Below are positions 35,130 through 43,353 of a stretch of DNA of 64,000 bases, one piece after another; the stretch's first letter is position 1, and each line of letters starts with the position of its first letter. The translations under genes were made by a program, and so were the position numbers. Under the pieces are notes generated by a model. It saw nothing but the letters and a program-made list of their open reading frames with translations. It was not told the origin of the DNA and did not search any database. Source of the DNA: Streptomyces rhizosphaerihabitans (GTDB lineage Bacteria > Actinomycetota > Actinomycetes > Streptomycetales > Streptomycetaceae); assembly GCF_025399795.1 (NCBI RefSeq), contig NZ_JAODTZ010000002.1, positions 186,001-250,000 of the forward strand, given 5' to 3'.

Positions 35130-35951
35130 TCAGAAGAAGCGCGGATCGTCGAAGGCTCCGGACGCGACCAGGTACACATAGAAGTCGGCGAGCGCCACGC
35201 TCACCAACGAGGCCCAGGCCAGCAGCATGTGACGGGCGTTCAGCTTCCCGACCCACTGCCACATCCGGTAACGCACGGGGTGCTGGGAGAAGTGCTTGAG
35301 CTTCCCGCCGACGATGTGCCGGCAGGAGTGGCAGGAGAGGGTGTACGCCCAGATCAGCGTGATGTTGACCAGGAACACCAGCGTGCCGAGGCCCATGTGG
35401 CCCCAGTTGTAGTGCTCGTCGCGGAAGGAGAGCACGGTGTCGTACGTGAGGATGCCCGCGACGAGGAGGGCCGCGTAGAAGAAGTACCGGTGGATGTTCT
35501 GCAGGATCAGCGGGAAGCGGGTCTCGCCGGTGTACTTCTTGTGCGGCTCGGCGACCGCGCAGGCCGGCGGGCTCGCCCAGAAGCCCCGGTAGTAGGCCTT
35601 GCGGTAGTAGTAGCAGGTCAGCCGGAAGCCGAGCGGGAAGATCAGGATGATGATCGCGGGGGATATGGCCCACCAGCTCCCGAACAGGTCCGCGTTCGGT
35701 CCTGCGTGCATGGTGCCGCACCGCTCGGCCAGACAGGGCGAGTAGAACGGCGAGACGTACGGCGCCGCGTAGTAGTGCGCGTCCGAGAAGGCCCGCCAGG
35801 TCGAGTACACGACGAAGGCCAGCAACCCGGCCGCGGTGGCGGCGGGCGCCAGCCACCAGCGGTCGGTCCGCAGATGCGGGGCGGCGATCGCGGCGCGCGT
35901 ACCGGTTCGTACACCGCCGCTGTTCAGATGAGGTTCCGTACCAGTGGCCAA
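35130..35951 (-). CDS. sdhC: Succinate dehydrogenase membrane anchor subunit (Sdh1 type)
   Basis: A 273-residue membrane protein with five predicted helices (for example APAATAAGLLAFVVYSTW, AIIILIFPLGFRLTCYYY, YFFYAALLVAGILTY, LVFLVNITLIWAYTLS, LAWASLVSVALADFYVYLVA). Histidines in the helices are candidate haem ligands. It replaces separate SdhC and SdhD. The length agrees with the mycobacterial Sdh1 anchor as remembered. The start is TTG at 35951 with GGAG seven bases before it; no ATG with a comparable site is near. It would bind haem and reduce menaquinone. Confidence 0.85.
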   Translation of the reverse strand: MATGTEPHLNSGGVRTGTRAAIAAPHLRTDRWWLAPAATAAGLLAFVVYSTWRAFSDAHYYAAPYVSPFYSPCLAERCGTMHAGPNADLFGSWWAISPAIIILIFPLGFRLTCYYYRKAYYRGFWASPPACAVAEPHKKYTGETRFPLILQNIHRYFFYAALLVAGILTYDTVLSFRDEHYNWGHMGLGTLVFLVNITLIWAYTLSCHSCRHIVGGKLKHFSQHPVRYRMWQWVGKLNARHMLLAWASLVSVALADFYVYLVASGAFDDPRFF

Positions 35952-35997
35952 CTTCGCACTCCGGTCGGGTTCGGTGGCGCGCCGGTGTCGAGGGCGC

Positions 35998-36321
35998 TCA
36001 GTGGGAGGGACCGTGGTGCGCGCCGAGACCCTCGTCGTCGGAATCGGTCCACAAGGAGCTGTCGTACGGGGTGTCGGGGACGGGCACCAGATCGGGCAGC
36101 CGGCCGGACGCGGACACCGCCGGCCCGGGCCCGGTGGGGAGCCTGGCGGAGGGGCCGGTGGTCTCGCGCAGCAGCGCGACGCTTTCCCGCAAGTGGTCGG
36201 CGTCGGCGCGCACGCGGCGCATCTCCAGACCGGTGCCCATCTGCTGTTCCAGGCGCCGCACCGACCGCTGCAGATCGTCGAGGCTGCGCTGGACTGACGT
36301 CAGGTCGTCGTGCACGGACAT
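35998..36321 (-). CDS. Small coiled-coil protein upstream of sdhCAB
   Basis: A 107-residue hydrophilic protein. Residues 1-50 (MSVHDDLTSVQRSLDDLQRS, then RVRADADHLRESVALLRE) form a heptad-like coiled coil, followed by a proline-rich and acidic disordered tail (SSLWTDSDDEGLG). The ATG is preceded by GAGGG. It heads the sdh operon with 46 bases to sdhC, so joint expression is likely. No function is known for it. Confidence 0.65.
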   Translation of the reverse strand: MSVHDDLTSVQRSLDDLQRSVRRLEQQMGTGLEMRRVRADADHLRESVALLRETTGPSARLPTGPGPAVSASGRLPDLVPVPDTPYDSSLWTDSDDEGLGAHHGPSH

Positions 36322-36826
36322 GACTTGCCCTCACTTCCGCGGGCCCTGCGGCCCCAGGCGGCAACGTTCATGCGCCTGCGAGTGTTGCGCGTCACCCGTA
36401 CCCGTGTGAAGGCGTGTGCACGGATTGAAGGCCGACACGCTCCAGATCGAACCCCGCGCGCCGGTTCATTTCCCTGCGCGCCGGTCGTTTTCCCCGCGCG
36501 CCCGGAGCGGTGCGGGGAACCGCGCCGCCGGCCCCACGCCCCCGCCATGTGCCGCGACAGGGTCCGGGCCCGTGACGCGGCGCGTGGTGCGGCCCGTCGT
36601 GAGGCGCCGGGCACGGTCCGTCGTGCGGCACCCGGTACGGCCCGTGGCGCGGTTCCGGATTGCGCCGCACGAGTGGGGTTCCGTACGCCCGTCGCCGTGT
36701 CGACGCTTCCGCCCTGCCGCACTGCTCTTCAGTTAGCCCGTAGATCGGATCAGCTCCCTAATACCGCCAAACGGGATCAGAAGCAGACCTGCCCCTACAG
36801 CGGAGCGTCCCCCGGAGGTTGCAGTG
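36322..36826. other. 505-base intergenic region with degenerate repeats, no gene seen
   Basis: The divergent gap between the sdh operon and the lipoprotein gene. Around 36560-36660 the sequence carries degenerate repeats of the type GCCCGT(C/G)GTGCGGC. In minus-strand reading these give HDGP-like peptide repeats, but no start and ribosome site supports translation. The segment 36735-36780 is less GC-rich and probably holds the lipoprotein promoter. Confidence 0.45.
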
Positions 36827-39301
36827 ATGTCCCACGAAGGCGTCGGACTGCGCGCGGTGATGCGCTCGGCCGCGTTCCTCACCGCGGGCGTGCTCGCGGT
36901 ACCCGCCCTCGCCGCGTGCAGTGCGGACGACGAGGCGGACAAACCCGCGGCCGTGCAGGACATCGCGCCCGCGTCCCGTGACCTGATCGCGGACGGCGGC
37001 ACCCTGCGATGGGCCGTGGACGCCGTACCGGAGACGCTGAACGCGTTCCAGGCGGACGCCGACGCCGCGACCTCCCGTGTCGCCGGTGCCGTACTGCCCT
37101 CGATGTACCGGCTGGACGCGAACGGGCGGCCGCAGATCAACTCCGACTACCTGGAGTCGGCGAAGGTCGTGAGCACGTCGCCCAAGCAGGTCGTTCTGTA
37201 CAAGCTCGACCAGCAGGCCGTGTGGAGCGACGGACGCGAGATCGGCGCCGCCGACTTCGCCGCCCAGTGGCGCGCCCTGTCCGGCAAGGACTCCGCGTAC
37301 TGGACCGCCCGCAACGCCGGCTACGACCGTATCGAGAAGATCGAGCGGGGCAAGAACAACCTGGAGGTCCGTGTCACGTTCAGCCGGCCCTACGCCGACT
37401 GGAAGGCGCTGTTCTCGCCGCTGTACCCGAAGGACGTCATGGGTACGGCGGACTCCTTCAACGACGGCGCGCGGCGCAAACTCAAGGTCACCGCCGGGCC
37501 CTTCGCGCTGAAGGAGGTCGACCGCAAGGGCGGCCGGGTCCGCCTCACCCGCAACGCGCGCTGGTGGGGCCACCCCAGCAAGCTCGACGAGATCGACCTG
37601 GTGGCCGTGGCCCGTGACAAGCGGGCCGAGGCGCTCGCGGAGGACAAGCTCGACCTCGCCGAGATCGACCCCGCCGAGGCGGAGCGCGTCACCCTCGCCG
37701 CCCGGAACAAGGACGGCGCCCCGTTGCAGGGGGCCACCCCGACGAGCGAGCGGCACACGGCGGGCGCGAAGGGCGAGAAGGACACGTCCGGGGAGAAGGG
37801 CGAGAAGGACACGTCCAAGAAGAAGAGCGAGAAGGACACGTCCTCGGAGGAGGACGGGAAGAACGCGGCGGACGACGAACACGACAAGGGAACCAAGCGC
37901 GACAAGGGGACCAAGCGCGAGAAGGCCGACCAGGGCGAGAAGGGCACCAAGGCCGAGAACAGCGACAAGGCCGAGAACAGCGACGAAGGCGAGAACAGCG
38001 ACGAGGGCGGGAGGGGCGAGGCAGGTGCGAAGGGGAGCGAGGCCAAGGCCAAGGAGGCCCCCTCGCGGTCGGCGCTGAGCTCCTTCGTGGTCCGCAAGTC
38101 CCTCGAACCCGCCTACACCCAGCTCGCCCTCAACGGCTCCGAGGGCCCCCTCGCCGACGAGCGCGTCCGCCGCGCGGTGGCCCGCGCCCTGGACCGCAAG
38201 GAACTCGCCCGCATCGTCCTCCAGCCGCTCGGTCTGCCCGCCGAGCCGGTCGGCAGTCATCTCGCCCTCGCCGGCCAGGCCGCGTACGCCGACAACAGCG
38301 GCGCCCTCGGGAACCAGGACGCCGCCGAGGCGCGGGCGCTGCTCGCGGACGCCGGGTGGGTGCCCGGCGGGCCGGTCACGGAGCAGAAGAAGACGGAGAA
38401 GGCGGCCGGGTCCAAGGGCAAGAAGGGCACGGGCAAGAAGGGGGACACGGGAGAGGACGACAGGCCGGGCAAGGGCGGGACGTACCCCGACGGCGAGGAC
38501 AACAAGCCGTCCGGGGTGGACCGGGAGCGGGCACAGGACCCCAGGGACCACGCCGGGAAGCAGGAGCAGCAGGCCGGCGCGAGGTCGGGCGCGCACACGG
38601 ACGAGCAGGCCGCCCGGCACCTGGACGGCCGCCAGTACCCCGGGCAGGGCGGCCTTCCGGGGGCGTACGCGCCCAAGGGGACAGCCGCGCCCAAGGGGAC
38701 GGCCGCCCCGGCGGGCGCCGCGTCCAATGTCCTCGCCAAGGACGGCAAGCCGCTGACGCTCCGCTTCGTCGTGCCCTCCGGCCCGGGTTCGGAGTCCCTG
38801 CGTGTCGTCGCCGACCGGATCGCGCGGATGCTCCAGCGCATCGGTGTCCGCACCGACATCTCGAAGGTCTCCGACGAGAGCTACTTCAAGGATCACATCG
38901 CCTCGGGCCAGTACGACCTGGCGCTCTACTCGTGGCCGGCCTCCGCCTTCCCGGCCACCGACGCCCGCCCGATCTACGCCAAGCCCGTTCCGGCGGCGGA
39001 CGGCTCGCTGAGCGTCGAGCAGAACTACACCCGGGTCGGCACCGACCAGGTCGATCAGCTGTTCGACCAGGCGCTTTCCACCCTGAACGAGGACGAGGAG
39101 CGCTCCCTGGTCCGCAAGGCGGACGCTCGCATCTGGGCGGCCGCCGGCTCCATCCCGCTCTATCAGCGCCCCCAGCTCGCCGCCGCCCGCATCGGTCTGG
39201 CGAACACCGGAGCCTTTGGATTCCAGACCCCGGTGTACGAGGACATGGGCTTCCTGAAGAAGGGTGCGCACCCTTCGGCGAGCCCGTCGAAGAGCCGGTG
39301 A
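36827..39301 (+). CDS. ABC transporter peptide-binding lipoprotein with charged inserts
   Basis: An 824-residue solute-binding protein of family 5. The lipoprotein signal ends in ALAAC near residue 30, then GGTLRWAVDAVPETLNAFQA opens the binding domain. Peptide-binding landmarks appear in FSRPYADWKALFSPLYP and in RRAVARALDRKELARIVL. Two low-complexity charged inserts (about 305-410, with KGEKDTS-type repeats, and about 525-620) interrupt it, making it longer than the usual 550-600. The ATG at 36827 has better spacing to GGAGG than the GTG three bases upstream. It stands alone before typA, without its own permease. Confidence 0.85.
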   Translation: MSHEGVGLRAVMRSAAFLTAGVLAVPALAACSADDEADKPAAVQDIAPASRDLIADGGTLRWAVDAVPETLNAFQADADAATSRVAGAVLPSMYRLDANGRPQINSDYLESAKVVSTSPKQVVLYKLDQQAVWSDGREIGAADFAAQWRALSGKDSAYWTARNAGYDRIEKIERGKNNLEVRVTFSRPYADWKALFSPLYPKDVMGTADSFNDGARRKLKVTAGPFALKEVDRKGGRVRLTRNARWWGHPSKLDEIDLVAVARDKRAEALAEDKLDLAEIDPAEAERVTLAARNKDGAPLQGATPTSERHTAGAKGEKDTSGEKGEKDTSKKKSEKDTSSEEDGKNAADDEHDKGTKRDKGTKREKADQGEKGTKAENSDKAENSDEGENSDEGGRGEAGAKGSEAKAKEAPSRSALSSFVVRKSLEPAYTQLALNGSEGPLADERVRRAVARALDRKELARIVLQPLGLPAEPVGSHLALAGQAAYADNSGALGNQDAAEARALLADAGWVPGGPVTEQKKTEKAAGSKGKKGTGKKGDTGEDDRPGKGGTYPDGEDNKPSGVDRERAQDPRDHAGKQEQQAGARSGAHTDEQAARHLDGRQYPGQGGLPGAYAPKGTAAPKGTAAPAGAASNVLAKDGKPLTLRFVVPSGPGSESLRVVADRIARMLQRIGVRTDISKVSDESYFKDHIASGQYDLALYSWPASAFPATDARPIYAKPVPAADGSLSVEQNYTRVGTDQVDQLFDQALSTLNEDEERSLVRKADARIWAAAGSIPLYQRPQLAAARIGLANTGAFGFQTPVYEDMGFLKKGAHPSASPSKSR

Positions 39302-39480
39302 CCTGCGGGTCGACGACCGGGGCCCGCCGTGTGCCGGGCCCGCCCGGCCCGGCCCCCCGTGGCCCTGCGGAGGCCGCCTCTGTCAGGGCCACGTACCATG
39401 GGGTAAGGCCGTGGCGTGTTCAGCCCGGCAGGCCCCGCGCTGCGGAGGCCGTCCACTCACTCCGGGAGAAGCGCCTCAAT

Positions 39481-41394
39481 ATGGCCACGCGCCACGACAT
39501 CCGCAACGTCGCCATCGTCGCCCACGTCGACCACGGCAAGACCACTCTGGTCGACGCCATGCTCAAGCAGGCCGGTGCCTTCGCCGCGCACGCCGCCGAG
39601 TCGCTCGACGACCGCATGATGGACTCGAACGACCTGGAACGTGAGAAGGGCATCACGATCCTGGCGAAGAACACGGCGGTCAAGTACCACCCGAAGGATG
39701 GCGGCGACGTCATCACGATCAACATCATCGACACCCCCGGCCACGCCGACTTCGGTGGTGAGGTCGAGCGCGGCCTGTCGATGGTGGACGCGGTCGTCCT
39801 GCTCGTCGACGCCTCCGAGGGCCCGCTGCCCCAGACGCGCTTCGTGCTGCGCAAGGCGCTGCAGCAGCGTCTGCCGGTCATCCTGTGCATCAACAAGACC
39901 GACCGCCCGGACTCCCGGATCGACGAGGTCGTCAACGAGACCTACGACCTCTTCCTGGACCTGGACGCGGACGAGGAGCAGATCGAGTTCCCGATCGTCT
40001 ACGCGTGTGCGCGTGACGGCGTGGCCTCGCTGACCAAGCCCGAGGACGGCACGGTCCCGCAGGACAGCGACAGCCTGGAGCCGTTCTTCTCCACGATCCT
40101 GTCGCACGTCCCGGCCCCGGAGTACGACGAGGCGGCCCCGCTCCAGGCCCACGTGACCAACCTGGACGCCGACAACTTCCTCGGCCGTATCGCGCTGCTC
40201 CGCGTCGAGCAGGGTGAGCTGCGCAAGGGCCAGAGCGTCACGTGGATCAAGCGCGACGGCACGATGTCCAACGTGCGCATCACCGAGCTGCTGATGACCG
40301 AGGCGCTCACCCGCAAGCCCGCCGAGATGGCCGGCCCCGGTGACATCTGTGCCGTCGCCGGTATCCCGGACATCATGATCGGCGAGACCCTGGCCGACCC
40401 GGAGAACCCGGTCGCGCTGCCGCTGATCACGGTCGACGAGCCGGCGATCTCCATGACCATCGGCACGAACACCTCGCCGCTGGTCGGCCGTGGCGGCACG
40501 GGCAAGGGCGCGGACGCCAAGGCCGCGGTCAAGGACAAGGACCGCAAGGTCACCGCCCGCCAGGTCAAGGACCGCCTCGACCGCGAGCTGGTCGGTAACG
40601 TCTCCCTCCGCGTGCTCGACACCGAGCGCCCGGACGCCTGGGAGGTCCAGGGCCGCGGTGAGCTCGCGCTCGCCATCCTGGTCGAGCAGATGCGCCGCGA
40701 GGGCTTCGAGCTGACCATCGGCAAGCCGCAGGTCGTCACCCAGGTCATCGACGGCAAGGTGCACGAGCCCGTCGAGCGCATGACGATCGACGTCCCCGAG
40801 GAGCACATGGGCGCGGTCACGCAGCTCATGGGCGTCCGCAAGGGCCGCATGGACAACATGTCGAACCACGGCTCCGGCTGGGTCCGTCTGGAGTTCGTCG
40901 TTCCGTCCCGCGGCCTCATCGGCTTCCGGACCGAGTTCCTGACCGGTACGCGCGGCACGGGCATCGCCCACTCCATCCACGAGGGCCACGAGCCGTGGTT
41001 CGGCACCCTGACGACCCGTAACAACGGTTCGCTGGTCGCCGACCGCGCGGGCGCCGTCACCGCGTTCGCGATGACGAACCTCCAGGAGCGCGGTGTGCTG
41101 TTCACCGACCCCGGCACCGAGGTGTACGAGGGCATGATCGTCGGCGAGAACTCGCGCGCCGACGACATGGACGTGAACATCACCAAGGAGAAGAAGCTCA
41201 CCAACATGCGTTCGGCCGCCGCCGACTCGTTCGAGGCGATCGTCCCGCCGCGCAAGCTCTCCCTGGAGCAGTCGCTGGAGTTCTGCCGCGACGACGAGTG
41301 CGTCGAGGTGACCCCGGAATCCGTTCGCATCCGCAAGCTCGTTCTCGACCAGAAGGAGCGCGGTCGCACCGCGAGCCGCGCCAAGCACGGCTGA
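39481..41394 (+). CDS. typA: Ribosome-associated GTPase TypA/BipA
   Basis: A 637-residue translational GTPase. G motifs are AHVDHGKTT (G1), EREKGITI (the switch region), DTPGHADF (G3) and NKTDRPD (G4). Elongation-factor domains II, III and V follow, with the TypA-specific C-terminal domain including GRMDNMSNHGSGWVRLEF and RGLIGFRTEFLTGTRG. It aids ribosome assembly and stress adaptation. The ATG at 39481 follows GGGAGAAG and matches the homologous start. It is flanked by a strong terminator. Confidence 0.95.
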   Translation: MATRHDIRNVAIVAHVDHGKTTLVDAMLKQAGAFAAHAAESLDDRMMDSNDLEREKGITILAKNTAVKYHPKDGGDVITINIIDTPGHADFGGEVERGLSMVDAVVLLVDASEGPLPQTRFVLRKALQQRLPVILCINKTDRPDSRIDEVVNETYDLFLDLDADEEQIEFPIVYACARDGVASLTKPEDGTVPQDSDSLEPFFSTILSHVPAPEYDEAAPLQAHVTNLDADNFLGRIALLRVEQGELRKGQSVTWIKRDGTMSNVRITELLMTEALTRKPAEMAGPGDICAVAGIPDIMIGETLADPENPVALPLITVDEPAISMTIGTNTSPLVGRGGTGKGADAKAAVKDKDRKVTARQVKDRLDRELVGNVSLRVLDTERPDAWEVQGRGELALAILVEQMRREGFELTIGKPQVVTQVIDGKVHEPVERMTIDVPEEHMGAVTQLMGVRKGRMDNMSNHGSGWVRLEFVVPSRGLIGFRTEFLTGTRGTGIAHSIHEGHEPWFGTLTTRNNGSLVADRAGAVTAFAMTNLQERGVLFTDPGTEVYEGMIVGENSRADDMDVNITKEKKLTNMRSAAADSFEAIVPPRKLSLEQSLEFCRDDECVEVTPESVRIRKLVLDQKERGRTASRAKHG

Positions 41395-41426
41395 TCCACC
41401 GGCCTCACCGGCCGATCCACCGGCAG

Positions 41427-41472
41427 AAAAAAGCCCGGGTGCCCCCGATGTAGGGGCACCCGGGCTTTTTTT
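41427..41472 (+). terminator. Strong intrinsic terminator after typA
   Basis: A perfect 19-base inverted repeat with A tract before and T tract after (arms 41427-41445 and 41453-41471, 7-base loop), core GCCCGGGTGCCCC. It is 33 bases after the typA stop. Confidence 0.95.
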
Positions 41473-41810
41473 GCCACCCGTTTTCCGCCCTCCCGTGTCC
41501 GAAATGCGGTACGCCCCGACCGATACGCATGTAACACGTCCGTTTCGGGGGCTTCTCCGGCAGATCATTTTGTCCAGATTTTGGAAGATGTACGCGGCAG
41601 CTGTGATGGAACCGAGACCTAAAGGCTGTGGTCGGTTATCTGGCTCATGTCAGATAGTTAGCCGCGTAACGCTCGGGTCAATGGGTCATGCGCTGTGGGG
41701 ACAGCGCCGACTCACGAGCACAGTGGGGTGTTTGATCCTTCGTCAGGGGTGTCGGAGGTCAATCAGTACCCCTCCTGTCCGTGCACCGGTTGAGTCATGA
41801 GGAGGTACCC

Positions 41811-41909
41811 ATGTGCGGTGTCATCAGCGCCATGTGGGTCACATCGTCCCCCGCGGTCCGCGACGACGGCGCGGAGTTCCGAGCCCGGATCCGCGCCCGC
41901 TCGTACTGA
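41811..41909 (+). CDS. Possible leader peptide/uORF with perfect Shine-Dalgarno
   Basis: A 32-residue open frame starting MCGVISAMWVTSSPAVRDD and ending in TACTGA. AGGAGGT lies at ideal distance upstream of the ATG, better than the site at bldKA. The 3' end is inside the first copy of the 34-bp tandem repeat. No homologue was recognised. It might be a real small protein or a translational leader. Confidence 0.45.
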   Translation: MCGVISAMWVTSSPAVRDDGAEFRARIRARSY

Positions 41910-41948
41910 CGCGGGAGCCCGGATCCGTGCCCGCGCGTACTGACGCGG
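41881..41948 (+). repeat. 34-bp tandem duplication in the bldK leader
   Basis: Two adjacent 34-base copies (41881-41914 and 41915-41948) start GAGCCCGGATCC and end TACTGACGCGG. They differ at two positions. The junction is exact, so this is a tandem duplication. Confidence 0.9.
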
Positions 41949-42168
41949 AGGCCGGCGCCGAAGCCCGGCCCGACGGACCGCGACGTGGTTTCAACTACGC
42001 GCGTCCCACTGGGGTTTCCGGGCGACTGTCGGGTAATTGACGTCTCTTGTGAACCGAACGGTGGCCGGGCACGCCAGGTGACGGCCGCCGACTCGGCACA
42101 GCCTCCTCCGCTCCGGCGGGCCGGCGCCGCCGGGTACGGCACACCCACACTTGCGGAATGGGCGAATT

Positions 42169-43203
42169 GTGACGAGTCCTATCGAGACCGAGGACGGCGC
42201 GGAACCGGTCGTCGCGCACGGCGGGCAGGCGGCGACCGCGAAACCCGAGGGCGAGCAGCTCGTCGGTCGGTCTCCCGGCCAGTTGATGTGGATCCGCTTC
42301 AAGCGGGACCGCTCGGGGGTCATCTCCGCCTACGTCGTGGGGTTCTTCTTCCTGATCGGGCTGATCGCCCCGCTGATCGCCAAGGTGTACGGCAAGAATC
42401 CGTACACGGTGTACGCGGACGAACGTCCGGAGCTCTTCGACAGTGCCGGCGTGCCGCTCCAGCCCAACGGCGGTATCAGCAGCGAGTTCTGGTTCGGCCT
42501 GGAGCCCGGCAACGGCTACGACGTCTTCACCAAGCTGATCTTCGGCATCCGGACCTCGCTGATGATCTCCGTGGCGGTGACGGTCACGGTCGTGCTCACC
42601 GGCATCCTGCTCGGAGTCACCGCCGGCTACGTCGGCGGGAAGGTCGACTACGCCATCAGCCGTGTCGTCGACTTCCTGCTGGCCTTCCCGTCGCAGCTCT
42701 TCTTCATCGCGAGCATGCCCGTCGTGGTCTCGCTCTTCGTGAGCCCGCGCGACGAGACACCGACCTATGTACGCGTGCTCGCACTGATCGCCGTCCAGTG
42801 GGTCCTCGGCTGGATGAGTCTCGCCCGCATCCTGCGGGGAACCGCACTCGCCCTGCGAGAACGGGAGTTCATCGAGGCGGCCAAGGTGAGTGGGGCGTCC
42901 CCCTGGCGGATCATCAGCAAGGAGGTGCTGCCCAACGTGGTCACACCGCTCCTGGTGCAGTCCACCTACCTGCTCCCGAACTTCGTGACGATCGAGGCGG
43001 GCCTGTCGTTCCTCGGTGTCGGAATCGTCGAACCGACGCCCGACTGGGGACAGATGTTCTCCAAGGCCTCGACGGAACTCGTCCTGCAGAACGACATCAC
43101 CTACATGTTCTTCCCGGGTGTCTCGATGATCATTTTCGTCGTCGCGTTCAACCTGCTCGGGGATTCGGTCAGGGACGCCTTCGATCCCAAGACGGCCCGC
43201 TGA
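42169..43203 (+). CDS. bldKA: Oligopeptide ABC transporter permease BldKA
   Basis: A 344-residue DppC/OppC-type inner-membrane permease. The N-terminal cytoplasmic part has LMWIRFKRDRSGVISAYVV leading into the first helix. The EAA loop is EFIEAAKVSGASPWRIISKE, followed by the helix with FLGVGIVEPTPDWGQM. Gene order in the operon is permease, binding protein, permease, ATPase, ATPase, the bldK order, and the position next to typA matches that locus as recalled. BldK imports peptide signals needed for aerial growth. GTG at 42169 was chosen as the start; a TTG 18 bases upstream is the alternative. Confidence 0.8.
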   Translation: MTSPIETEDGAEPVVAHGGQAATAKPEGEQLVGRSPGQLMWIRFKRDRSGVISAYVVGFFFLIGLIAPLIAKVYGKNPYTVYADERPELFDSAGVPLQPNGGISSEFWFGLEPGNGYDVFTKLIFGIRTSLMISVAVTVTVVLTGILLGVTAGYVGGKVDYAISRVVDFLLAFPSQLFFIASMPVVVSLFVSPRDETPTYVRVLALIAVQWVLGWMSLARILRGTALALREREFIEAAKVSGASPWRIISKEVLPNVVTPLLVQSTYLLPNFVTIEAGLSFLGVGIVEPTPDWGQMFSKASTELVLQNDITYMFFPGVSMIIFVVAFNLLGDSVRDAFDPKTAR

Positions 43204-43353
43204 CCAACGAGTTGTGGGCGCCTTCGCCCCGATTTCGAACGGCAATTCCACAGCACCTCAATGGCACTTCACTGGTTCGAAGACCGCAACTCACCGGCAC
43301 CACAGGTGCACTTGTTCGCACCGGTGATACACAGATGGGTAGGAATCTGAGTG

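Larger units (their letters stand above)
41480..42168 (+). other. 690-base leader region of the bldK-like operon
   Basis: The region between the typA terminator and bldKA holds a less GC-rich promoter-like stretch (41565-41770), a small ORF with a perfect Shine-Dalgarno (41811-41909), a 34-bp tandem repeat (41881-41948), and then GC-rich sequence. TTGTCC near 41570 and TTGACG near 42038 are possible -35 elements, with no certain -10. Its length suggests multilayer control. Confidence 0.6.

Noticed and set aside
36392..36670. Minus-strand frame with HDGP/RHGP-like peptide repeats
   Set aside because: The repeat arises from degenerate GC-rich DNA in an intergenic region; no ribosome site and no known family.
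37740..38060. GAGAAGGACACGTCC repeats considered as a CRISPR-like or tandem array
   Set aside because: They encode the KGEKDTS insert of the lipoprotein and have no spacer structure.
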